Source of the DNA: an uncultured Collinsella sp. | GTDB lineage: Bacteria; Actinomycetota; Coriobacteriia; Coriobacteriales; Coriobacteriaceae | Assembly (NCBI GenBank): GCA_902468695.1 | Contig: CABQZS010000062.1 | Coordinates: forward strand, 1-6,680 | Direction: 5' to 3' | Length of the DNA: 6,680 nucleotides | Shown: positions 1-6,143 of the stretch, piece by piece | Layout of the letters: the number at the start of each line of letters is the position of its first letter | Numbering within the stretch: position 1 is the stretch's first letter | Translations under genes and position numbers: made by a program | Notes under the pieces: generated by a model | Seen by the model: only the letters and a program-made list of their open reading frames with translations | Told to the model about the DNA's origin: nothing | Database searches by the model: none

Positions 1-2123
1 CAGGTGAGGCCCACGGTGCCGCCGATGCTCATATTTCCGAAAATGCTCACCAGCTCGATGATCACCTTAAGTGCCACAAAGGAGTGCGCCAGGCCCACTG
101 CCAGCGGGAACAGGAAGAACACCGCTTGTTGCGCCATCACCGAATGGCGAATCTGGCGGTCGTCGCAGCCGATCTGTGCCAGCACACGATAGCTGCGGCT
201 GCCGTCGGCCACGTTGGAGAGTTGCTGGATCGACAGAATCGCCGCGCATGCAACGACCAATACAAAGCCGATGTAGATGGCTAGGTAGCTAATAAGACCG
301 TTCATTTGCGCTGCTTGCGTGTACATCTCGGAGCGTGTGATGAAGGTTCCCCACGACCCCGGCTCCTTGCCGTCAACGAGCAGATTGTCGAGCACAGTGT
401 ATTTAATACTCTCGTCTGCCTCGGTCGTATCCATCCCCTGTTTGTAGTTAACGAGCAGGCTACTGGAATACGGCTGCAGATTAAGTTGGGACAACAGCTC
501 GTCGGCAACGACGACGGTACCCCCATTACTGCCCATCGCCGAATTGGCGATGGCCGCCGTATCTTCGTCCGACTTATCGGTTGCGGGCTTGAGCTCATGC
601 CCGCCCAAGGTAAGGGCATGGCCGCCAGCCATATACTTGGTGTACATGTCGACCAGCTCGCCGCCCATATCACACGTGAGCAGATACTGGTCGTGACCGA
701 TGTGCACCGGCTCCTCGCCCATCATCTGACGCAGTTTGTTGTACTGGCTCGCCGGCGTCACAAACAGACCCATCGTATCGGCATTGCTACCCCCGAACGC
801 CTTGGGAAGCTTTTCGCCCATGGCCTTGCACATTTCACTTGGAGTCACCGAAGGATCCGAACCGCCAAGCGGGTAACTCAGATACGAATCGATCTGCACA
901 TGCTCACCGGCAACATCGGCAATATTGACCTTCTTGCCGGTCTCGTCGTTGTTGTCCGCCGACTTGCCCTTACGATCGCCGTGCCATGAATCGCCGTGCC
1001 ATGCGGAGTACAAATCGACCGTACTATCGGCCAGCACCATGCGATCGGCTTCAGACGGATTGATGTACTCTTTGTAGTAGTCGAGCGTATCGGGCGTGTA
1101 ATAGACATACGTCTGTGACACGTCAACAGGGTTATAGCGCTCCAGGTTTTCGTTCATCACATTGGCAATCGACATACCGCACGTCACCGAGGTGATGGCC
1201 AAAAACAGGAGCATCGCGATGACGCCCATCGAAAAGCACACCGTGTTGACCTTGGCCGCAAGCTGGCGCACGGTAAACATGTTGAGGCCACGCCAATACA
1301 CGCCGCGCAGGCTCTGCAGCAGCTTAATGAGCATGCCCGAGAGTCCCCAGAACAGGGCAAAGGTGCCCACGGTAACCATAGCGGTCGTAATACCAAACTG
1401 GTTCATGGCCTCTTGCAGCTTGCTGTCCGTCGCGGTTAGCGGGAACCCATCACGTAGCAGACGGTAATAAGCCACGCCCACAAGCACCACGCCCACGGCA
1501 AAGATGGCAATTGCGATCCAGGGGTTGCGTGTCTTGATGCTCTCGTTGCGACGCTCGGCACCCATAAGCTCGATAAGTTTGGTACGACGCACGGCGCGAA
1601 GGTTCAGCAGTAGCGTGAGCACAAACATTACGAGCATGCAGGCAAGGGTCAGATTGAACGCATGCACCGAGAAAAAGAAGTGGAAATTGGCAATCTGTGT
1701 CTTAAAAAGCGAGGCCGTAAAGAACGTCATGAGCTGGGAGAGTCCCACACCCAGCACAATGCCGGCGACAAAGGCCACGACCGAGACAATCACCGTCTCG
1801 AGCGCCATGATCGTGGCGACGCGTCCGCGCCCCATGCCGAGCACCTGGTACAGGCCAAACTCCTTCTTGCGGCGTTTCATGATGAAGTTATTGGCATACA
1901 CCATCAAAAAGGCCATGACACCGGCCAAAAAGTACGTCAGGTCGCCGAGCATGCTGCCCATAACCTGTGCCAAGCCCTCTTCATCGATGCCGGCGATGTC
2001 GACCTGCATCGAGATGGTGTTAAAGGCATAGAAGACCGTGACGCCCAGGGTGAGCGTCAAAAGGTAGACGAGGTAGTCGCGGCCGGCGCGGCGGACGTTG
2101 CCCCAAGCGAGTTTACAGAGCAT
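1..2123 (-). CDS. BceB-type ABC transporter permease (FtsX family), C-terminus cut by window edge
   Basis: Membrane subunit of a peptide-antibiotic-type ABC transporter, working with the ATPase encoded just upstream. The reading frame is open from ATG at 2123 to the window edge (707 codons, no stop). Likely membrane segments lie near residues 18-37, 61-78, 106-130, 156-175, 202-220, 246-266 and 296-318. A large, mostly polar domain of about 285 residues (320-605) follows, then segments near 609-631 and 665-683; the last is incomplete. Seven helices, a big extracellular domain, then about three helices is the BceB layout. Cytoplasmic basic motifs such as KRRKKEFGLYQVLGMGRGR (83-101) fit FtsX-family coupling regions. 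A GAGGG ribosome-binding site at 2129-2133 supports the start, which overlaps the end of the ATPase gene by 11 bp, so translation is probably coupled. In BceB proteins the extracellular domain senses or binds lipid II-cycle peptides; the substrate here is unknown. It is longer than typical BceB (about 650 aa) because of the extracellular domain. Confidence 0.9.
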   Translation of the reverse strand, partial: MLCKLAWGNVRRAGRDYLVYLLTLTLGVTVFYAFNTISMQVDIAGIDEEGLAQVMGSMLGDLTYFLAGVMAFLMVYANNFIMKRRKKEFGLYQVLGMGRGRVATIMALETVIVSVVAFVAGIVLGVGLSQLMTFFTASLFKTQIANFHFFFSVHAFNLTLACMLVMFVLTLLLNLRAVRRTKLIELMGAERRNESIKTRNPWIAIAIFAVGVVLVGVAYYRLLRDGFPLTATDSKLQEAMNQFGITTAMVTVGTFALFWGLSGMLIKLLQSLRGVYWRGLNMFTVRQLAAKVNTVCFSMGVIAMLLFLAITSVTCGMSIANVMNENLERYNPVDVSQTYVYYTPDTLDYYKEYINPSEADRMVLADSTVDLYSAWHGDSWHGDRKGKSADNNDETGKKVNIADVAGEHVQIDSYLSYPLGGSDPSVTPSEMCKAMGEKLPKAFGGSNADTMGLFVTPASQYNKLRQMMGEEPVHIGHDQYLLTCDMGGELVDMYTKYMAGGHALTLGGHELKPATDKSDEDTAAIANSAMGSNGGTVVVADELLSQLNLQPYSSSLLVNYKQGMDTTEADESIKYTVLDNLLVDGKEPGSWGTFITRSEMYTQAAQMNGLISYLAIYIGFVLVVACAAILSIQQLSNVADGSRSYRVLAQIGCDDRQIRHSVMAQQAVFFLFPLAVGLAHSFVALKVIIELVSIFGNMSIGGTVGLT

Positions 2124-2898
2124 CGGAGCCCTCACCGCCCATCATGGCAACGACCTCCATAATGCGGTCGAAGAACTCTCGGCGGTCGGTGTCGCCGCGG
2201 CGCAGCTCGGTGAAGATCTTGCCGTCGCGGATAAACAACACGCGGCTCGTATAGCTGGCAGCAAAGCTGTCATGCGTGACCATGAGCACGGTGGCGCGCA
2301 GGCGGCGATTGAGGGCCTCCAGGCTCTCGAGCAGCAGGCGGGCGCTCTTGGAATCGAGGGCGCCGGTGGGCTCGTCGGCCATGATCATGGTGGGGTCGGT
2401 GACGAGCGCGCGAGCCGCGGCAACGCGCTGCTGCTGACCGCCGGACATCTGGTAGGGATACTTGTCGAGCACCTGACTGATGGACAGGCGCGCGGCCACA
2501 TCCTGCACGCGGGTCGAGATCTCTGCCGAATTTGTGCGGGCGATGGTGAGCGGCAGGGCGATGTTCTCGCGTGCCGTGAGCGTATCGAGCAGGTTGGAGT
2601 CCTGGAAGATAAAGCCCAGCTCCTCGCGGCGGAACTGCGAAAGCTTAGCCTGCTTCATGCGTGTTACATCCTGCCCGTTGATGCGGATCGTGCCACTTGT
2701 GGCGCTATCGATGGTCGACACGCAGTTGAGCAACGTCGACTTGCCCGAGCCCGAAGCGCCCATGATGCCAACGAATTCACCGCGGTTGACGGTAAAGCTG
2801 ACGTCGTTGAGCGCGCGGGTCACGTTGCCTAGCGCTCCATATACCTTTTCGAGATGCGCGACCTCCAGTACCGGGGTCGCCATGTGCGTGGTTTGCAT
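2113..2898 (-). CDS. BceA-type ABC transporter ATP-binding protein
   Basis: Cytoplasmic ATPase (261 aa) powering the adjacent FtsX-like permease; it belongs to the MacB/LolD/BceA branch of ABC proteins. All core motifs are intact: Walker A GASGSGKS (47-54), Q-loop FQD with Q99, signature SGGQQQR (152-158), Walker B MIMADEP (171-177, D175 and E176), D-loop GALD (179-182) and switch His209. The phrase DEPTGALDSKS is characteristic of BceA-like antimicrobial-peptide transporters. The ATG at 2898 is preferred over the in-frame ATG at 2883 because AAAGGA (2905-2910) sits six bases upstream of it. It overlaps the permease gene by 11 bp, indicating one operon. BceAB pairs are often controlled by a BceRS two-component system, but none is visible here; it could lie beyond the left edge. 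Which peptide or other substrate it handles cannot be told from sequence. Confidence 0.95.
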   Translation of the reverse strand: MQTTHMATPVLEVAHLEKVYGALGNVTRALNDVSFTVNRGEFVGIMGASGSGKSTLLNCVSTIDSATSGTIRINGQDVTRMKQAKLSQFRREELGFIFQDSNLLDTLTARENIALPLTIARTNSAEISTRVQDVAARLSISQVLDKYPYQMSGGQQQRVAAARALVTDPTMIMADEPTGALDSKSARLLLESLEALNRRLRATVLMVTHDSFAASYTSRVLFIRDGKIFTELRRGDTDRREFFDRIMEVVAMMGGEGSDAL

Positions 2899-2904
2899 AC
2901 CGAG

Positions 2905-2910
2905 TCCTTT
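2905..2910 (-). promoter_or_regulatory. Ribosome-binding site of the BceA-type gene
   Basis: AAAGGA on the minus strand, six bases before ATG 2898. It decides the start in favour of 2898 over the in-frame ATG at 2883. Its first two bases are shared with the 3' arm (in mRNA sense) of the inverted repeat at 2909-2946. Confidence 0.75.
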
Positions 2911-2946
2911 CTTGCGATTAGTCTACGGCATCTATAGTCGCAAGAA
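2909..2946. repeat. Inverted repeat with 9-bp perfect arms in the divergent intergenic region
   Basis: TTCTTGCGA (2909-2917) and TCGCAAGAA (2938-2946) are perfect complements around a 20-base spacer; three more inner pairs (one G-T) are possible. On the minus strand the repeat abuts the BceA ribosome-binding site. On the plus strand a -10-like TATAGT (2933-2938) follows TTGCGA (2912-2917) at 15 bases, shorter than ideal. It may be an operator over a divergent promoter region, or an RNA hairpin in the transporter leader. The sequence shows the symmetry; the role is inferred. Confidence 0.6.
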
Positions 2947-2981
2947 GACGAGTCGGCTACCATCGATATGGCTTACGCTTG

Positions 2982-2999
2982 CCTTACCGTTGTGTAAGG
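2982..2999. promoter_or_regulatory. Short dyad, possible operator
   Basis: CCTTAC (2982-2987) and GTAAGG (2994-2999) are perfect inverted hexamers with a six-base spacer. A further CTTAC at 2971-2975 forms a direct repeat with the left half, 12 bases apart start to start. It lies about 50 bases upstream of the NUDIX-Vsr start and about 85 bases upstream of the BceA start, so it could serve either gene. The binding protein is unknown. Confidence 0.35.
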
Positions 3000-3031
3000 T
3001 AGGGGTAGCTAGCCTGCCACGTGTTGATGTT

Positions 3032-3040
3032 GAGAGAGGA
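3032..3040 (+). promoter_or_regulatory. Ribosome-binding site that selects a TTG start for the NUDIX-Vsr gene
   Basis: GAGAGAGGA ends six bases before TTG at 3047. No ATG or GTG in the correct frame lies at a fitting distance, and the protein homology begins right at this TTG, so the gene most likely starts with TTG. Confidence 0.7.
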
Positions 3041-3046
3041 CTCCTG

Positions 3047-4036
3047 TTGAAGACTGTTCATGTTGCCGCTGGGATCATTCGCAAGGAAGGATCTGACGAG
3101 CTGCTTGCCGTGCAGCGCGGCTACGGCGACATGCAGGGACTTTGGGAGTTTCCCGGCGGCAAGCTCATGCGCGGCGAGACACCCGAGGACGCCGTACGCC
3201 GCGAGCTCATGGAAGAGCTGCAGGTCAAAGTCACCAACCTGCGCGATTTTTATACCGTTGAGTATGACTACCCCGATTTTCATCTCTCCATGGAGTGCTA
3301 CTACTGCTCGCTCGCCAATGAATCCGATGAGCCTCAGAAGCACGACCGCCAGCTCGATATCCGCTGGATTCCGCGCACCTCGCTTGCCACAGTGGAATGG
3401 ATGCCCGCAGACAAGGGGCTCATCGATGCCCTGATTGAGCTGAAGGAAGACCGGCTCGAGGCCAACGGCACTGTCAACGACGCCGAGGCCGCCACGACCG
3501 ACGAGCCCGCTACCAAACCCAAGCGCGCACCTAAGCGCCGTAGCAAAAAACGCCCCAAACCAGGTCTGCTCGACGGCATCGATACCTCGGACCTCTCCGC
3601 TGACGAGCGCGAACTGGTCCGCCGTCGCGCCGCCATCAAAAAGTCCATGAAGGGCAACAAGCGCGCCAATACCAAGCCAGAGCTGCTCGTTCGCCAGCGC
3701 CTGCGCGCAGCGGGCCTTACGGGTTATCGCTTGGAATGGAAGGTTCCCGGCAAGCCCGACATCGCCTTCCCCGGCCGCAAGATCGCCATCTTCGTCAACG
3801 GCTGCTTTTGGCATCGCTGTCCCAAATGCAACCCAAGTCAACCCAAGCGCAATGTTGAGTTTTGGGAGGCAAAGTTCCGTCGCAACGTCGAGCGCGACCG
3901 TGCCGCCGTGGCAGCACTCACTCAAATGGGCTGGACGCCCATAACCATCTGGGAATGCGAACTCAAAAAGGACCGCATCGACGCCACGATGGAAAAGGTC
4001 ATCGATCAGGTGCGTGCCGCGGCACCGCAACGCTAA
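3047..4036 (+). CDS. NUDIX hydrolase fused to Vsr-type very-short-patch repair endonuclease
   Basis: A 329-aa bifunctional DNA-maintenance protein. Residues 1-133 form a NUDIX domain close to MutT/NudG: GLWEFPGGK (31-39), then a NUDIX box from G38 through E44, R52-E53 and E56-E57. The usual Gly of the box is Gln59. Such enzymes hydrolyse damaged or modified dNTPs (8-oxo-dGTP; NudG also 5-methyl-dCTP). Residues 134-185 are a linker, acidic/Thr-rich and then Lys/Arg-rich (157-171). Residues 190-325 match Vsr, which nicks 5' of the T in T:G mismatches left by 5-methylcytosine deamination. E212, D238, H256, W273, D284 and C304 align without net gaps to E. coli Vsr E25, D51, H69, W86, D97 and C117 (comparison from memory). 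F254 and W255 match the intercalating pair; E. coli His64 is Asn251. The frame is unbroken between the domains. No cytosine methyltransferase is nearby. The frame also runs open upstream to 2480, but that part is antisense to the ABC gene. Confidence 0.9.
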   Translation: MKTVHVAAGIIRKEGSDELLAVQRGYGDMQGLWEFPGGKLMRGETPEDAVRRELMEELQVKVTNLRDFYTVEYDYPDFHLSMECYYCSLANESDEPQKHDRQLDIRWIPRTSLATVEWMPADKGLIDALIELKEDRLEANGTVNDAEAATTDEPATKPKRAPKRRSKKRPKPGLLDGIDTSDLSADERELVRRRAAIKKSMKGNKRANTKPELLVRQRLRAAGLTGYRLEWKVPGKPDIAFPGRKIAIFVNGCFWHRCPKCNPSQPKRNVEFWEAKFRRNVERDRAAVAALTQMGWTPITIWECELKKDRIDATMEKVIDQVRAAAPQR

Positions 4037-4289
4037 CAGCGAGCATTCACACGCTCCGCACGTCCGCGCCACGTCTACGCCACAAACCTTAGAAAGCCCT
4101 TAAGCTCAAAACCTTTCAAGAGTGTTACTCAATAGCCTTGACCTGCGGTTTCATCGTAACACCAAACCAGGTTAAGCCTTTCTTTAGCGCTTCTTTGAAC
4201 GGTCCGCTGCATAATACTGCCAACGCACGGGACCTAGCAGCACACCCTGTGCGCAACCTTTTGGTGGACATCGAGGAGGCCGCATAAGC
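4037..4289. other. Intergenic stretch with little coding signal
   Basis: About 250 bases after the NUDIX-Vsr stop with no credible gene. There is no clear intrinsic terminator (no GC stem followed by a T run). GCACGGG (4225-4231) can pair with CCCTGTGC (4245-4252) with one bulged base, making a modest hairpin of unknown role. A -10-like CATAAT occurs at 4210-4215 without a convincing -35. No tRNA or recognised structured RNA was found. Confidence 0.5.
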
Positions 4290-4499
4290 ATGCATTCTTC
4301 CAATGACGCAGCACAGCAGCCATCCCTAAAACATGCAAACCTTTTCTCCTTCCCCCCGACACAGAGAAACGGTCTCCTCGACTCCCCCACCACAAAAACC
4401 AAGCGCTCAGCCGATCAGAGCCTCAACTTACGAGCATCCTTCGAAAAGCTCCAAGCATCCCTAGACAAGGCGTTCCCCGAACAGGCAAGAGCAATCTAA
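4290..4499 (+). CDS. Possible small protein of 69 residues, unrecognised
   Basis: An ORF from ATG 4290 to TAA 4499. GAGGAGG (4273-4279) lies ten bases before the ATG, an acceptable but long spacing. The product has no membrane segment or signal peptide: the first two-thirds are polar and Ser/Pro/Thr-rich, and the end (about 46-69) could form a charged amphipathic helix (RASFEKLQASLDKAF). I recognise no family. Against it, the DNA at 4321-4410 is C-rich and G-poor (38 C, 10 G in 90 bases), as expected of an untranslated Rho-loading region, and codon choice differs from the confident genes. It ends 25 bases before the AraC-family gene. It could be a real small gene, a leader peptide or chance. 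Confidence 0.3.
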   Translation: MHSSNDAAQQPSLKHANLFSFPPTQRNGLLDSPTTKTKRSADQSLNLRASFEKLQASLDKAFPEQARAI

Positions 4500-4512
4500 G
4501 CCCATCGCGCTT

Positions 4513-4518
4513 TATACT
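4513..4518 (+). promoter_or_regulatory. -10 element of a probable leaderless promoter for the AraC-family gene
   Basis: TATACT matches the consensus TATAAT at five of six positions and ends six bases before ATG 4525. Transcription would begin at or next to the start codon. No Shine-Dalgarno sequence precedes this ATG or the next in-frame one (4534). Leaderless genes with this spacing are common in Actinobacteria. No good -35 is seen around 4490-4495. Confidence 0.55.
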
Positions 4519-4524
4519 GATGCC

Positions 4525-5463
4525 ATGCGAAACATGGATCACATAGAATTGCACCGCGGAGGACGCGAGGAAGCGTTTCCCGAGACCGCCGAAGACTGGC
4601 CCTATATTGCCGAACGCGCAGAATTCGCTCGCTATCCGGGCAATTCCGTCCCCTGGCACTGGCATTCCGAAGTTGAGCTTTTCCACATGGAGCAGGGAGC
4701 GATTGACTATCGAACGCGCGCGGCTCATGAGCACGTACGCTTTGAGGAAGGGTCCGCCGGCTTTATCAACGGCGGCGTTTTGCACAGCACGCTGCAATCG
4801 CCCAATTCGGCGCCAGCCATTCAAATGCTGCATATCTTTCAGCCGTCGATGCTCGGCGATCCCGCGGGACGTCTCCAAAAGCGCTACATCAATCCATTAC
4901 TTCAATGTCGAGGCGTCGATGTGCTCAAATGGTCGCCCACCAACCCCGACGATATGCCCTTTATAGATTTGCTGAAGAGCTCCTTTAGCCACGACCTTCA
5001 ACGGCCGCAGAACGAGATGGCGCTTCGAAATAACTTGTCAGAGCTCTGGATTCAGATTTACGCCAAGGCCGAACCGCTCTTTTCCTCCAACGGCGCCTCT
5101 TGGATGACCAGCCGCGACGTACAGTTCAAGGCAATCCTGGACTTTATCCGCGCAAACTATGCAGCCGCTATAGATGTGCCCCAGATGGCATCTGCAGCCG
5201 GCGTAAGCGAAAGAGAGTGTTACCGCATTATCGAAACTTGTGCAGGAACGACCCCGGCGGCATATCTACGCGCATACCGCATAAACCGTGCTTGCGAACT
5301 TTTGGCACACACCACGCGAACGGTACAGACAGTCGCGCGCCAATGCGGATTTATAACAGCAAGCCATCTTGGCCAGGTATTTAAAGAACAAATGGGGTGC
5401 ACTCCTTCGAGCTATCGAGCAGCGAGGCAGAATCTCGATAGCACCAGGCAGAAATCCCGCTAG
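4525..5463 (+). CDS. AraC-family transcriptional regulator with N-terminal cupin domain
   Basis: A 312-aa cytoplasmic DNA-binding regulator. The N-terminal half (about 25-110) is a cupin-like ligand-sensing domain: PWHWHSEVELFHMEQG (43-58) supplies H45, H47 and E51, and GGVLHS contains H87, a set that often binds metal or a small ligand. The C-terminal AraC/XylS DNA-binding domain spans about 200-300. Its first helix-turn-helix is near 216-241 (IDVPQMASAAGVSERECYRI) and its second near 265-298, ending in the typical GCTPSSYR. Length is normal for the family. The start at 4525 is chosen because TATACT precedes it at leaderless spacing. The HAD phosphatase gene follows after 56 bp on the same strand and may be its target or operon partner. 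Ligand and regulon are unknown; AraC proteins of this shape often govern sugar use. Confidence 0.93.
   Translation: MRNMDHIELHRGGREEAFPETAEDWPYIAERAEFARYPGNSVPWHWHSEVELFHMEQGAIDYRTRAAHEHVRFEEGSAGFINGGVLHSTLQSPNSAPAIQMLHIFQPSMLGDPAGRLQKRYINPLLQCRGVDVLKWSPTNPDDMPFIDLLKSSFSHDLQRPQNEMALRNNLSELWIQIYAKAEPLFSSNGASWMTSRDVQFKAILDFIRANYAAAIDVPQMASAAGVSERECYRIIETCAGTTPAAYLRAYRINRACELLAHTTRTVQTVARQCGFITASHLGQVFKEQMGCTPSSYRAARQNLDSTRQKSR
5411..5442. repeat. Inverted repeat with 9-bp perfect arms inside the 3' end of the AraC-family gene
   Basis: GCTATCGAG (5411-5419) and CTCGATAGC (5434-5442) are perfect complements around 14 bases. No T run follows directly, so it is not a standard terminator. It may be a regulatory dyad or mRNA hairpin ahead of the HAD gene, or an accident of coding sequence. 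Confidence 0.4.
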
Positions 5464-5503
5464 CCTTTCTTCTGTCACCGCATCAAACTTGCAGGCAAAC
5501 AAC

Positions 5504-5512
5504 AGAGAGGAG
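5504..5512 (+). promoter_or_regulatory. Strong ribosome-binding site of the HAD gene
   Basis: AGAGAGGAG with seven bases to ATG 5520, a near-ideal site that fixes the start. It contrasts with the preceding AraC-family gene, which has no such site. Confidence 0.8.
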
Positions 5513-5519
5513 CAATCAT

Positions 5520-6143
5520 ATGAAGCACTTTGACCATATCGTATTTGACGTTGATGGGACATTGGCAGATACAGAAGAAAGCGTTCTATCATCGCTTGTC
5601 CAGATTGTCCAAGAAGAGACCGGCAAAACGCTCCCCCGACACGAGCTTGAATTTGCCCTCGGCATACCCGGCAAGGATGCCCTTGAGAAACTTGGAATCT
5701 ACTCGCAGGCAACGTTGGATCGCTGGTGCCAAGTTGCCGCCAGCTTTAAAAGCACCATCAGCGTGTTTCCAGGTTTGCTTGAAGTCATCGCGACACTCGC
5801 CGATAGCGGCTGCAAACTTGGCATCGTCTCCTCACGTGCGCGCGACGAATACGCAGAAGAAATTGCACCCCTTGGCTTCGATAAGTATTTTGAGCACATC
5901 ATCCTTGTCGAAGACACAACCGAACATAAACCCGCACCCGCTCCCATGCTCGAATATCTCCGGCGTACGGGCGCGAATCCTGGCAACGTCGTCTACGTTG
6001 GCGACACCGTCTACGACGAACAATGCGCAACTTCGGCAGGGGTCAGTTTTGCCAGAGCGGCATGGGGATCACACCAAGACATCCCAAACGCCACCTACAA
6101 CCTCAAAACCCCCAACGACCTACTAACCCTAACAACCAAGTAA
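5520..6143 (+). CDS. HAD-superfamily hydrolase, phosphoglycolate-phosphatase-like
   Basis: A 207-aa cytoplasmic phosphatase of HAD subfamily IA. Motif I is FDVDGTLADT with nucleophile D10 and acid/base D12. Residues 14-80 form a helical C1 cap. Motif II is GIVSS with S104, motif III is HKPAP with K137, and motif IV is GDTVYD with D162 and D166. All catalytic positions are present, so it should be active. Relatives dephosphorylate small phosphates (phosphoglycolate, sugar phosphates, pyrophosphate) or act as beta-phosphoglucomutases; sequence alone does not settle which. It lies 56 bp after the AraC-family gene and has its own strong ribosome-binding site, so co-transcription is plausible. The last 25 or so codons are unusually C- and A-rich with few G, merging into a C-rich 3' region. 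Confidence 0.92.
   Translation: MKHFDHIVFDVDGTLADTEESVLSSLVQIVQEETGKTLPRHELEFALGIPGKDALEKLGIYSQATLDRWCQVAASFKSTISVFPGLLEVIATLADSGCKLGIVSSRARDEYAEEIAPLGFDKYFEHIILVEDTTEHKPAPAPMLEYLRRTGANPGNVVYVGDTVYDEQCATSAGVSFARAAWGSHQDIPNATYNLKTPNDLLTLTTK

Noticed and set aside
306..989. Plus-strand ORF of 227 codons in the first kilobase
   Set aside because: It is a shadow of the permease frame on the minus strand, which is open across the whole region with BceB-like topology.
2098..2832. Plus-strand ORF of 244 codons opposite the ABC ATPase gene
   Set aside because: It lies entirely over the well-supported BceA-type gene on the other strand and has no family resemblance.
2480..3046. Upstream extension of the NUDIX-Vsr reading frame
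   Set aside because: The frame stays open but runs antisense through the ABC ATPase gene; homology begins at 3047, where a ribosome-binding site and TTG are found.
2984..4072. Long minus-strand ORF (362 codons) opposite the NUDIX-Vsr gene
   Set aside because: It is antisense to a gene with clear domain matches on the plus strand; its translation shows no recognisable family and is typical of a mirror frame in GC-rich DNA.
4195..4287. Short ORF ending at TAA 4287, just before ATG 4290
   Set aside because: It has only a TTG or GTG start, no ribosome-binding site and about 30 codons; a chance ORF is more likely than a leader peptide.
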